In this document: piece by piece, positions 1 through 7,821 of the stretch
Position numbering within the stretch: the first letter of the stretch is position 1
Layout of the letters: each line of letters opens with the position of its first letter
The notes under the pieces: generated by a model
What the model was told of the DNA's origin: nothing
Database searches by the model: none
Seen by the model: only the letters and a program-made list of their open reading frames with translations
Program-made: the position numbers and the translations under genes
Origin: CAITNM01 sp021298215
Lineage (GTDB): Bacteria; Pseudomonadota; Alphaproteobacteria; Paracaedibacterales; CAITNM01
Assembly: GCA_046309815.1 (NCBI GenBank)
Contig: JBKCOJ010000004.1
Coordinates: 1-22,460, forward strand
DNA length: 22,460 nt
Direction: 5' to 3'

Positions 1-1437
1 ATTTATGGTGCCAAAAGTTAGATCAACGCTTGCTGCTGTTGGTAATGCACTTACGGTTGCATCCCCTTCAAAAAAGCTTGCCGCTGTCGGAAATTGGGTA
101 CTGCTATTAATAAATATTGCTTGCGAACATGCTGCAATACCCCCGCTATTACCAGACAAATTACCTAAGTGGATGCTTGCATCGCTTGGGCTTGAATCTA
201 TTGTAGCAATAGTTAACGCGCCAGAACCGGTTAGAGCAACCAGATCAATTTGATGACCAGCTGTTGCAACGTTTGCATACAATGTTGCATCTTGATCCAT
301 GGCAACGGTTGGTAGAGTAACATCAGCATCGTTTGCTGTCGCCATTAGGTCACCACCGTTAAGACGCATTGATCTTTCTGAGGCGATTGGTGTAGCCGAG
401 CTCATGGAAATTTTACCAACTGTTACTTGCACATCATCCGTTGCATGACCGTCAAACGTACATACGTCATCAGCATTGCTTCCTGTAAAAATAATACCGC
501 CTGTTACTGGACCCGAATAGTGTGCACCTGTGGTGAAATTTACGTTGACAAATGAGGAAGGTGCGGGAGAAGTGAGTTTGAGAATAGTCCCACTGAACAA
601 TTCAGCGACGTAAATGTTACCAACGCTATCTACACACAAACCAGCTGGTCCACTTAACCCACTTGCAATAGTAACGATAGAACTATCGCTCACCAGAATT
701 TTTTTAACATTACCAGTATGATCGTTAGTATTATCAAATTCTGAAAAGTAAACATTTCCTGATAGATCCACACATATGCCGTATGGTGGTTTGGTTGTAT
801 AGCTTAGACCACTAGCAATGGTAGTCGGAACACCTGCTGGCGAAACTTTAACTATTGTCCCTGCGCCCCAATCTGCGGTATATATGTTGCCGAGACTGTC
901 TAAGCATATTGCAATGGGTTGAGAAAGGCCATCTGAACAAAAAAGAGATGATTCTGTACTTCCTGCATTAATTTTGTATATAGCACCTGGAATGAATGAT
1001 GTAGAGTAAAATAAGTTACCCGAAGCATCAATGCAAACTCCCTGATGATAACGAGAATCACTTACAAGCGTAGACATTGAATTATCACTTGCGAGAATTT
1101 TTCGAACATCTCCCCCGCCAAGCTCTCCGAAATAGATATTATTTGCACTATCTACACAGATACCAGATGGCCCACTTAAGCCGCTAGCAACAGTCGTTAC
1201 AGATCTGTCACTTACTGAAATTCTCTTTATATAATTGCTGCTTCGATCAGCAACATAAAGCATACCACTTGCGTTAATACAAATTCCATCTGGCTGACTT
1301 AAACCAGTAGTAATTGTTTCAATCTCATAATCATAATAAGTTGTCGCTTCAATTTTTGATAGAAAGCTTGAAGTAAGTAACAAGACCCATCCCATTAACA
1401 TCCCTTTAAAGGATGACTTTATGAAAATTTTTTGCAT
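1..1437 (-). CDS. Secreted NHL-repeat beta-propeller protein, 3' end beyond left edge
   Basis: The minus strand is open from an ATG at 1437 to base 1 with no stop (479 codons visible), so the gene continues past the window. Residues 1-30 form a hydrophobic signal peptide. Residues about 40-290 hold six NHL-type blades with the pattern GLSxPxGICVDSxGNIYVAE...I.KI, enough for one six-bladed propeller, a fold usually used for protein or ligand binding. From about residue 294 a beta-rich Gly/Thr/Ala domain begins (VNFTTGAHYSGPVTGGI), closely matching the C-terminus of the neighbouring paralog at 1645-3372. By that alignment about 36 residues are missing. Export and surface or secreted location are inferred; the ligand is unknown. 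Confidence 0.85.
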   Translation of the reverse strand, partial: MQKIFIKSSFKGMLMGWVLLLTSSFLSKIEATTYYDYEIETITTGLSQPDGICINASGMLYVADRSSNYIKRISVSDRSVTTVASGLSGPSGICVDSANNIYFGELGGGDVRKILASDNSMSTLVSDSRYHQGVCIDASGNLFYSTSFIPGAIYKINAGSTESSLFCSDGLSQPIAICLDSLGNIYTADWGAGTIVKVSPAGVPTTIASGLSYTTKPPYGICVDLSGNVYFSEFDNTNDHTGNVKKILVSDSSIVTIASGLSGPAGLCVDSVGNIYVAELFSGTILKLTSPAPSSFVNVNFTTGAHYSGPVTGGIIFTGSNADDVCTFDGHATDDVQVTVGKISMSSATPIASERSMRLNGGDLMATANDADVTLPTVAMDQDATLYANVATAGHQIDLVALTGSGALTIATIDSSPSDASIHLGNLSGNSGGIAACSQAIFINSSTQFPTAASFFEGDATVSALPTAASVDLTFGTIN

Positions 1438-1560
1438 CTTTTGTTGTGAATAAAAATTAATAATAATACTATCTCAAAAAGTAATTAAGTTAATATTAAT
1501 GAATTTTTAATTATTAGTTAATATAACTTAATTTTTTAATTGATTTTTATGTAGTTTTAT

Positions 1561-1593
1561 TTAAAAACCCCGACCAGAAATTGATCGGGGTTT
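1561..1593 (-). terminator. Rho-independent terminator of the second NHL gene
   Basis: AAACCCCGA (1565-1573) and TCGGGGTTT (1585-1593) form a perfect 9-bp stem. Read on the minus strand it is followed by TTTTTAA. It lies about 50 nt after the stop codon at 1645, so it would end that transcript and separate it from the paralog downstream. Confidence 0.85.
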
Positions 1594-1644
1594 GCATTCT
1601 AGATATTTGCGTTGTTAGTAGTAGGACGCACACCTAAATCATTA

Positions 1645-3372
1645 TTATACTATTGGCGTGACGTCTTGCTCCCACTTTTTACCACCAATATCAAGCTGCG
1701 TCGCAAACATCTCTCCTGACGTTAAACCATTTGCTGGCATGTTCACTGTCGTGGAAATAACATGACGAAATGTTAAAGATGAGCTGGATGCTTGGCCTGG
1801 CACACCACCTACAGTCGTGTCACCTTCAATAGAGCATGCTTGTGTTGGAAACTTTGTGCTGCCATCAATTAACACTGGTTGTGAGCAAGAATCTATACCA
1901 CCTGTATGTTCTGAAAGGTCTTCTAAATGTACACGGCCGGTGCCTGAGTTTGTTGTGGCAATTGTTAAAACTCCAGGTCCCGATACATCATTCAATCCAA
2001 CTTGACCGCTTGTATTAATATCTATTTCTGTATCTTGATCAGCCACAATAGAAGGTGTCTCAAATGCAGCCGTTGCAACAAAACCACCACCATTCAAATG
2101 CACTGATTTTCCAGGTGCTATAGGAGTTTTTGAACTCATTCCTATTTTTCCTGCCAACACATTCACGTCTGCCGTTGCTGAACCATCAAAGATGCAAATA
2201 TCTGTTGGATGTTGACCTACGAAATTTATTCCTCCGGTTATCGGAGCTGAAAAATGTGCACCGCCCGTGAAGTTCACGTCAATATATGCAGGAGCGGGAG
2301 GAAAAAGTCTACGAATCGTACTATTGTTTGTATCCGATACATAAATATTTCCTGCTGCGTCTATGGCTATTCCCGTTGGGTGATTAAATAATGCCACTGA
2401 ACCTATACCATCGCTAGAGCCTGTTGAACCTGCCAAACCTGCAATTGTTGATACTGTATAAACTCCAGCACTATTTGTAAGCTTACGAATTGTACTATTA
2501 CCTTTGTCAACAACGTAAAGATTATCGGCACTATCAATTGCAATTCCCCATGGATTATTGAATCTAGCTGCGGTTAATCCATCACCATCCGCAGAACCAG
2601 AAGTACCTGCTAAACCTGCAATAGTAGTAGACACACCAGCAGCAGTAATTTTTCGGATAGTATTATTTCCGCTATCACAAACGTAAAGGTTTCCAGAACT
2701 ATCAATCGCCATACCCGTTGGCCCATTAAATAAGATACCTGAACCATTTGTCGTATGATTTGAAGTACCAGTTTCTGTCCCATCCGTTGTTCCTGAAGAA
2801 TTAAAAGTTCCAGCAAACACAGACCACTCATTATCAGTGCTAACTGGAGCTTTCCAAATAACATGACGAACATTATCTGTTACGAAAATATTGTTGGCGC
2901 TATCTGCCACAATTCCCCATCCTGCACCAAAAGGGTTTCCGGTTCTTTGATAATTGTAATCCGATCCATCTCGTAATGACCAAAAAAGATTACAATAGGT
3001 ATCTGTTATTAATAGCCTGTCACTCATATATGGATAAACTGCTTCGAGAGTAAAAGGAGTATAGCTAAGAGGACCCATTGTTGATACGGTGTAGCTTTCA
3101 TCAGCTGTTGTCATCTTTCGGATACTGCGACTTTGTTCCGTTGCATACAAAATCCCCAAACTATCTTGTTCCGTTACATACAAAATCCCCGAACTATCTA
3201 TTGATAGCATGGTTGGGTTATTAAATTTGGCTGCTGTTCCGACTCCGTCAGCCTCACCTGCCACGCCCAAAGTACCAGCAATGGTTTCGACATTATAGCT
3301 TGCACTAAGATTTGCAGATAAGGCCAATCCAAGCGTAATGGTAAACGACCATTTACTAAAAAAATTTTTCAT
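1645..3372 (-). CDS. Secreted NHL-repeat beta-propeller protein with shared C-terminal domain
   Basis: This 575-residue protein is taken from the ATG at 3372 (MKNFFSKW); an in-frame TTG lies 15 nt upstream but is a poorer start. Residues 1-25 are a signal peptide. Residues about 30-350 contain NHL blades (for example NGPTGMAIDSSGNLYVCDSG and NNPWGIAIDSADNLYVVDKG) separated by loops of the type IAGLAGTSGSADGDG. Residues about 360-575 form a beta-rich domain shared with the paralog at 1-1437; the pattern is VNFTGGAHFSAPITGGI, then FDGSAT, GKIGMSS and TPIAP. No membrane anchor or autotransporter barrel is visible at the C-terminus. A terminator follows at 1561-1593. One blade carries a recent 11-residue tandem duplication. 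The likely role is binding outside the cell; the ligand is unknown. Confidence 0.85.
   Translation of the reverse strand: MKNFFSKWSFTITLGLALSANLSASYNVETIAGTLGVAGEADGVGTAAKFNNPTMLSIDSSGILYVTEQDSLGILYATEQSRSIRKMTTADESYTVSTMGPLSYTPFTLEAVYPYMSDRLLITDTYCNLFWSLRDGSDYNYQRTGNPFGAGWGIVADSANNIFVTDNVRHVIWKAPVSTDNEWSVFAGTFNSSGTTDGTETGTSNHTTNGSGILFNGPTGMAIDSSGNLYVCDSGNNTIRKITAAGVSTTIAGLAGTSGSADGDGLTAARFNNPWGIAIDSADNLYVVDKGNSTIRKLTNSAGVYTVSTIAGLAGSTGSSDGIGSVALFNHPTGIAIDAAGNIYVSDTNNSTIRRLFPPAPAYIDVNFTGGAHFSAPITGGINFVGQHPTDICIFDGSATADVNVLAGKIGMSSKTPIAPGKSVHLNGGGFVATAAFETPSIVADQDTEIDINTSGQVGLNDVSGPGVLTIATTNSGTGRVHLEDLSEHTGGIDSCSQPVLIDGSTKFPTQACSIEGDTTVGGVPGQASSSSLTFRHVISTTVNMPANGLTSGEMFATQLDIGGKKWEQDVTPIV
3133..3198 (-). 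repeat. 33-nt in-frame tandem duplication inside the NHL gene
   Basis: Bases 3133-3165 and 3166-3198 are adjacent copies differing at two positions. In the protein this repeats 11 residues (SSGILYVTEQD then SLGILYATEQ) within the first propeller blade. The frame is kept. The near identity suggests recent replication slippage. Confidence 0.85.
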
Positions 3373-3558
3373 ATTCCTGTCTTTCAAAATTAATTAACAG
3401 GAATAGTTTCTCAAATATTTATTAAATAAAATTTAATAAATAAATTAATAAAATTTAATAAATAAATTATTTATTATTAAATAATATTAATAACCAAAAT
3501 TAGGGGCACTCAGAGGTTTTGAGCGATAATACATTTATAAAAAAAACTAACTTCATTC

Positions 3559-4878
3559 ATGCCTGCTCAAGCTGTTATCTCCCCTGCCCTATTGTCTTTA
3601 ACAAAGAAAGAGTTACTGCAACAATTTCAAGCTCTGTTACCAACATTCATAGAGTTGGTTGCTAGCAAACAAAAAATTAAGAAGACCTGGGAAGAAACAG
3701 CACGGCCCGAACAACGCGAACCTCAGCAACCATGGAATACGTGGCTTATTTTAGCAGGGCGTGGTTTTGGTAAAACACGCACCGGCGCTGAAACCGTGTG
3801 GAGATGGATTCGCGATAATCGCTATAAACATATTGCCTTAATTGGCCAAACAATTATTGAGGCACGGCAGGTGATGGTTGAAGGTGAGAGTGGATTACTG
3901 AGCGTAATTCCTAAAAGCGCACTTAAAAAATATAGCAAGAACGAAGGCGTGCTTGAGTTTGAAAATGGCGCCACCGTACATCTGTATGGAGCAGACCGAT
4001 ACGAGCGCTTGCGAGGTCCGCAGTTTGATGCGGTGTGGGTTGATGAATTAGCAAAATTTAAAAAAGCTAAATTGTTTTGGGAGCAGTTAAATTTGTGTTT
4101 ACGTTTAGGCAATGATCCCAAATGCATCATCACAACAACCCCGCGGCAAAATTCGGTGATAACACAATTGTTGAAAGATAAAGATTGCATCGTTACCCGA
4201 GGCTCGACATTTGATAATGCGGCCAATTTAGCGGCGAAATTTTTACAAGCCATCAAAAAGCAATTTACAGGCACGCGTCTTGAGGCACAGGAAATTTATG
4301 CGCAAGTGCTGGACGCAACGGAGGGGGCCTTATGGAAACCTGCGCATATTGTGTATGAAAAACCGCCTGATGAGAATTGGAAGCGCGTGGTAGTGGCGGT
4401 GGATCCGGCGGAAACCAATAATGAAGCAAGTGATGAAACCGGCATTATGGTGATAGGACTGCATCAAAATGGTAGGGCGTATGTGCTGGAGGATGCTAGT
4501 TGTAAAGCACCACCTGCGTTGTGGATACGAAAAGTAGCGCAGTTGTATGAGGCGTATCAGGCTGATCGCGTAGTAGCGGAAGTGAACAAGGGTGGCGATA
4601 TGGTGAAGGATTTGCTGTTGGCGTGCTGTCCGCAGGTAAGTTATAAGGGCGTGCGAGCCACGCGTGGCAAAGCGATTCGGGCTGAGCCGGTGGCAAGTTT
4701 GTATGAGCAAGGCAAAGTAAAGCATGCACAACCATTGCCAGAGCTTGAGAAGCAGCTGTGTGAGTGGGTGCCAGGCGTGACCAGCAAATCACCGGATCGA
4801 CTTGATGCACTGGTGTGGGGATTGACGGATTTGTTTTTAACGAATGAGGCGCGGCATCAATGTAAGGTGTGGGTGTAG
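3559..4878 (+). CDS. Terminase large subunit, gene-transfer-agent/phage type
   Basis: This 439-residue protein is an ATP-driven DNA-packaging motor with a C-terminal nuclease. The ATPase part shows Walker A GRGFGKT at 67-73, Walker B with VWVDE at 159-163, and a TTTPR coupling motif at 192-196. The RNase H-like nuclease part shows AVDPA with D282, VVAEVNKGG with E341, and SPDRLDAL with D413 and D416, so the metal-binding acidic residues appear present. Size and motifs fit the RcGTA-type terminases common in alphaproteobacteria. No portal, protease, capsid or tail genes are adjacent; both neighbours are unrelated minus-strand genes. It is therefore a solitary gene: either part of a scattered gene transfer agent, as seen in reduced alphaproteobacteria, or a prophage remnant. 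There is no clear Shine-Dalgarno before the ATG. Confidence 0.92.
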   Translation: MPAQAVISPALLSLTKKELLQQFQALLPTFIELVASKQKIKKTWEETARPEQREPQQPWNTWLILAGRGFGKTRTGAETVWRWIRDNRYKHIALIGQTIIEARQVMVEGESGLLSVIPKSALKKYSKNEGVLEFENGATVHLYGADRYERLRGPQFDAVWVDELAKFKKAKLFWEQLNLCLRLGNDPKCIITTTPRQNSVITQLLKDKDCIVTRGSTFDNAANLAAKFLQAIKKQFTGTRLEAQEIYAQVLDATEGALWKPAHIVYEKPPDENWKRVVVAVDPAETNNEASDETGIMVIGLHQNGRAYVLEDASCKAPPALWIRKVAQLYEAYQADRVVAEVNKGGDMVKDLLLACCPQVSYKGVRATRGKAIRAEPVASLYEQGKVKHAQPLPELEKQLCEWVPGVTSKSPDRLDALVWGLTDLFLTNEARHQCKVWV

Positions 4879-4974
4879 GTGGAAGTGTCGGAATTGAATG
4901 CTTTCGACAGCTATACAGGCAAAGGGTCTTGGGTCCCGAGCTAAAGCCGCTGGACTTCAGTTTGTGCGGATGAC

Positions 4975-5853
4975 TTAACACATTTCATTGAGGGCGTAGA
5001 AAGATTTTTTTCGTGACCTTTCTGTTATGGTAATTTCAATTTGCTGCAATTTAGCAGCAAAAGCTCCATCATACATTTCTATAGACGTAGTAGCATGAGT
5101 TATTCGTGTAAGAGATAAAGACCACCAATATAATTGACCTGTGTGCTTATCTACACATAATTTGGATGGTGAATCCTTAGCCATCCTGGACAGTAAAACT
5201 TTATCATGTGCATTGCTTGGAAGAAATTTTTCTAACAAATTAGCTATAATCTCTGAATCTACTATTAACTTTGAAATTGTTGGAATAACCCCTTGTTCTT
5301 CAAATAAATTAGCTATGCTACGGAGGTATTCATCTATTCCATTTTCACCGTATATACCTCGGAATACTCCTTCACCCTTATCATTAAAATACGTTTGATT
5401 AATCACAACATACGCAGTTAATTGATCTCGAGAACCATATGTATCAAGAGTTTCAGGTACACTACAGAAATTGAAAAACTGATCAAGTAAATACATGCCA
5501 GTTCTCTGGGTTTTTTTATTACGAATAATGACAAGCTGGCAAGAACTAAGATTTGGCGTATAGAGAATAGACTGTTCCGAAGTAGGCTCAAGAACTTTTG
5601 CTTCGGCTTGGCAAACCATCAGACCTTTTTGTATGGGATCGTGATAATAAGGAATCGTTGTCCCTGTACCAACATTTGTTACAATCGAAGCTGAATTAAA
5701 GGCATCCGTAATTAGAGCCTTACGAAGAGGAGCTAAATGTTTATCCATCTCAGTTAAATCTGCAGAATCTGTGCTTGCAAAAAGGTGAAAACATAGTGAA
5801 CAAGCAAAAAGTAAAATAACGAGAAAAATTTTTCTTGCTATTTCAAAAAGCAT
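4975..5853 (-). CDS. Secreted protein of unknown function
   Basis: The 292-residue protein starts at an ATG with AGGA six bases upstream (GTAGGAAATAG). Residues 1-26 are a strong hydrophobic signal peptide ending near FHLFA. The mature part has no family I recognise. It is mixed alpha/beta with scattered cysteines (81, 105, 130) and a segment around 101-123 (NLSSCQLVIIRNKKTQRTGM) that looks like a beta hairpin. It is divergent from the plus-strand gene at 6006, with about 150 nt of AT-rich sequence between them. It belongs by position and export signal to the cluster of small secreted proteins that follows. The function cannot be assigned from sequence. Confidence 0.75.
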   Translation of the reverse strand: MLFEIARKIFLVILLFACSLCFHLFASTDSADLTEMDKHLAPLRKALITDAFNSASIVTNVGTGTTIPYYHDPIQKGLMVCQAEAKVLEPTSEQSILYTPNLSSCQLVIIRNKKTQRTGMYLLDQFFNFCSVPETLDTYGSRDQLTAYVVINQTYFNDKGEGVFRGIYGENGIDEYLRSIANLFEEQGVIPTISKLIVDSEIIANLLEKFLPSNAHDKVLLSRMAKDSPSKLCVDKHTGQLYWWSLSLTRITHATTSIEMYDGAFAAKLQQIEITITERSRKKSFYALNEMC

Positions 5854-5940
5854 CTATTTCCTACACAATAATATAATTTTCAAAATGAAATATAGTGATT
5901 CTTGATTGTAACTTCAAGAGTTAATAAAGGTCAAAATGTG

Positions 5941-5980
5941 CTTCATTTTTCCTTAAGAAAATTTTGGCTAAGCTTAAAAA
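5941..5980 (+). promoter_or_regulatory. Shared leader element, copy 1
   Basis: The element reads CTTCATTTTTC followed by CTTAAGAAAATTTTGGC and CTTAAA. It is nearly identical to copy 3 (7750-7787) and related to copy 2 (6980-7020). Its TTTTGGCTAA core starts 44 nt before the ATG at 6006. Half-sites CTTAAG (5952) and CTTAAA (5973) are 21 nt apart. No plus-strand gene lies just upstream, which favours a promoter or operator over a terminator. Confidence 0.55.
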
Positions 5981-6005
5981 ATAACGCTATCAGATGAAAT
6001 GAAAA

Positions 6006-6958
6006 ATGAGATTAAGTAAGGTTTTTTTATGGGTACTATTTGTCGCTAACGCAAATGGAAGCATGTTACCGGATTCAGTTGTTACAATAGAGTTCAATAA
6101 GATAGACTTTGTTGCATCTCATATTATTACTGGTAGTGTACAATTAAGAGGCTGTCCTAACAGCACATTACTTTTTCCATATCATGTTTTAAGGCTATAG
6201 ATCCAAATTGCATAAAAGAAACCAACCACACAGATAGGGGTTCTTTTATCGCCTATATCGAATCAGGTCATGCAATGGATGTAAGCGGCCTAACATTAGC
6301 TGCTGGTCAATATTTTACAGCGCATAATATAGGTGACTATAGTACCCTCACTCATCCGATTCCATTAGTTGTATCAGAGAGAGAAAGTAAATATAAATTA
6401 TCCAAACAGCTAACGAGTGCAATTAGTCAATTGTTTGTATCGGGGAGAGAGAACAAATCTACACTATTCAATGTCAGGTGCCTAGCATTTGAATTAACAG
6501 AGCGATTTAGAGAAGGAGATCGTACCCTAGGGGTATTACTTTCTCAAGCAGTTATAAACAGAATAGCGGAAGGGGATTTAGAAGAAATGAGAGAAAGTCT
6601 AAATTGTTTTTCTAAAAGCCGTGCCGTGTTAAATGATATCATTGAGAATGTTCATGGTATCTTTGTTAGTCTTAGGGGTGGTAAAAAAGAAGCTGAAGAG
6701 CAAGTCAATGTTGTTCATCTAACAAATGCTATTGAAACACTGGTAGCCACACTGCAAAAGCGATTTAGAGAAGGTAATAATTTCAATAATGAAGAACGAG
6801 AATTAGGAGTTTTGCCTGCTCGGATAAAGGAAAGCAAAACGTTGCAAGAATATCTAGAACGGCTTCAGCAATATTTTTCACCAGAGCGCTCACAAGCTAT
6901 TTTGAATGCAGTAGCAAAAGATGATATGACACATGAAGAAAGAAAAGAGAATTCATAG
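6006..6958 (+). pseudogene. Secreted protein gene broken by a one-base frameshift
   Basis: The first segment (6006-6200) encodes a signal peptide (MRLSKVFLWVLFVANANG) and then stops. The second, in the -1 frame, carries on to 6958. In the second frame the sequence FKAID...YIESGHAMD, starting upstream of the ATG at 6275, matches FEAID...DIESGFAID of the next gene (7047). Adding one T to the T run at 6172-6176 joins the frames into one ORF of 317 residues. The C-terminal half contains two related units: RFREGDRTLGVL...NCFSKSRAVLN and RFREGNN...LGVL...QQYFSPERSQAILN. The family is not recognised. A sequencing error in the T run would give the same picture. Confidence 0.75.
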
Positions 6959-6973
6959 TTGTATTTCGGGGTG

Positions 6974-7004
6974 TTTCCTCTTCATTTGCTGTTGAGGAAA
7001 TTTT
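6974..7004 (+). terminator. Possible terminator hairpin overlapping leader copy 2
   Basis: TTTCCTC (6974-6980) and GAGGAAA (6994-7000) form a 7-bp stem with a 13-nt loop, followed by TTTT, just after the stop at 6958. The T run is short and the hairpin overlaps the shared leader element, so it may end the first gene, regulate the next, or both. Confidence 0.35.
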
Positions 7005-7020
7005 GGCTAAGGTTGAAAAA
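6980..7020 (+). promoter_or_regulatory. Shared leader element, copy 2
   Basis: This is a diverged copy sharing CTTCATTT and TTTTGGCTAAG with copies 1 and 3. The core starts 46 nt before the ATG at 7047. Its two half-sites, GTTGAG (6991) and GTTGAA (7012), are again 21 nt apart and both show the same C-to-G and A-to-G changes relative to the other copies. Confidence 0.5.
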
Positions 7021-7046
7021 TACAAACCACTCAGCACGATTCCTTC

Positions 7047-7730
7047 ATGGTTTTGATAAGGTTTTTTTTGTTGTTATTGCTTACCCTAAACATGCATGCG
7101 TCTACACGCATACGAACCGATGAAAGTGTGATAGCAACAGCAAGTATATGCATACGAATTGATGAAGGTGAAACAGCAAGTGTTGATCAACGGTTTTCTC
7201 GCAATGTATCTCTCGTCGGGAAAGGAACTTGTATTTTCACAAGTTATATTTTCGAAGCTATAGATAAACGTGGCACAATAGAACAACAACGTGAAGAAAC
7301 CGGCATCTTTTGCCTCGATATTGAATCAGGTTTTGCCATTGACCGAAATAACCAAAGATTCTCCTCTGGTCGGCACTTAATGCGTTATTATCTGGATGCT
7401 AATAGAGCTGCACCTAGGCAGACAATTTTACAAGCCGGACTTCACCAAACCCCAAATATGGTTCAGCATAGTAAAAATATATCTGAAAATTTCTGTCTAA
7501 AACCGTCACCTCGAAAACTTCCCCATCAAGACACGCAACCCCCTTACCATACTAATCCGTTAAGACCGGGAGCTGATTTTACGCAAGCCGAATACGATCA
7601 AGCCAACGAGCTTCTGCAAAAAATATGGTAGAATACAAGCGCACACCTAACAATATTGCAAAAAGTGTTTTCCCCAGAACGGTCACAGGCTCTTTATCAA
7701 AAATGGCCCTACAAACCTCGACTTTTTTAG
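7047..7730 (+). pseudogene. Secreted protein gene with premature in-frame TAG, paralog of 6006-6958
   Basis: The ORF from 7047 ends at a TAG at 7629-7631 (194 residues). The same frame then stays open for 32 codons to a TAG at 7728. That tail contains LQKVFSPERSQAL, which aligns with LQQYFSPERSQAI at the end of the paralog, so the amber codon looks like a nonsense mutation in a once longer gene. Residues 1-18 are a signal peptide. Residues about 20-45 carry an imperfect 42-nt tandem duplication (RIRTDES / RIDEGET). The region equal to the first repeat unit of the paralog is missing. The family is unknown. A slightly shortened protein could still be made. Confidence 0.65.
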
Positions 7731-7749
7731 AATGAAGTAACGGTCTCTT

Positions 7750-7787
7750 CTTCATTTTTTCTTAAGAAAATTTTGGCTAAGCTTAAA
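7750..7787 (+). promoter_or_regulatory. Shared leader element, copy 3
   Basis: The copy is almost identical to copy 1: CTTCATTTTTT, AAGAAAATTTTGGCTAAG, then CTTAAA. Half-sites CTTAAG (7761) and CTTAAA (7782) are 21 nt apart. The core begins 51 nt before the ATG at 7822. The downstream gene belongs to a different protein family from those behind copies 1 and 2, so the element is not simply part of a duplicated gene. Confidence 0.55.
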
Positions 7788-7821
7788 GCATGAAATGAAT
7801 AAACATCTCAGATAGAGGAAT

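Noticed and set aside
5..253. Short plus-strand ORF at the left edge
   Set aside because: It is antisense to the NHL gene, whose minus-strand frame is open throughout and shows clear domain structure.
4917..4975. Possible further dispersed repeat downstream of the terminase (around GGTCCCGAGC)
   Set aside because: The stem is weak and no second copy is present in this window, so it cannot be supported here.
3822..4981. Long open frames on the minus strand across the terminase gene and its 3' flank
   Set aside because: They mirror the strongly supported terminase coding frame, have no family motifs and no ribosome sites.
5480..5560. CheD/CNF-like deamidase signature (SSC...TGM) in the secreted protein at 4975-5853
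   Set aside because: The Cys-containing strand looks similar, but the catalytic His expected after the GM position is a Leu, and no other support exists.
7629..7631. TAG as a recoded (amber read-through) codon
   Set aside because: Other genes in the window end with TAG normally and no recoding element is visible; a nonsense mutation is simpler.
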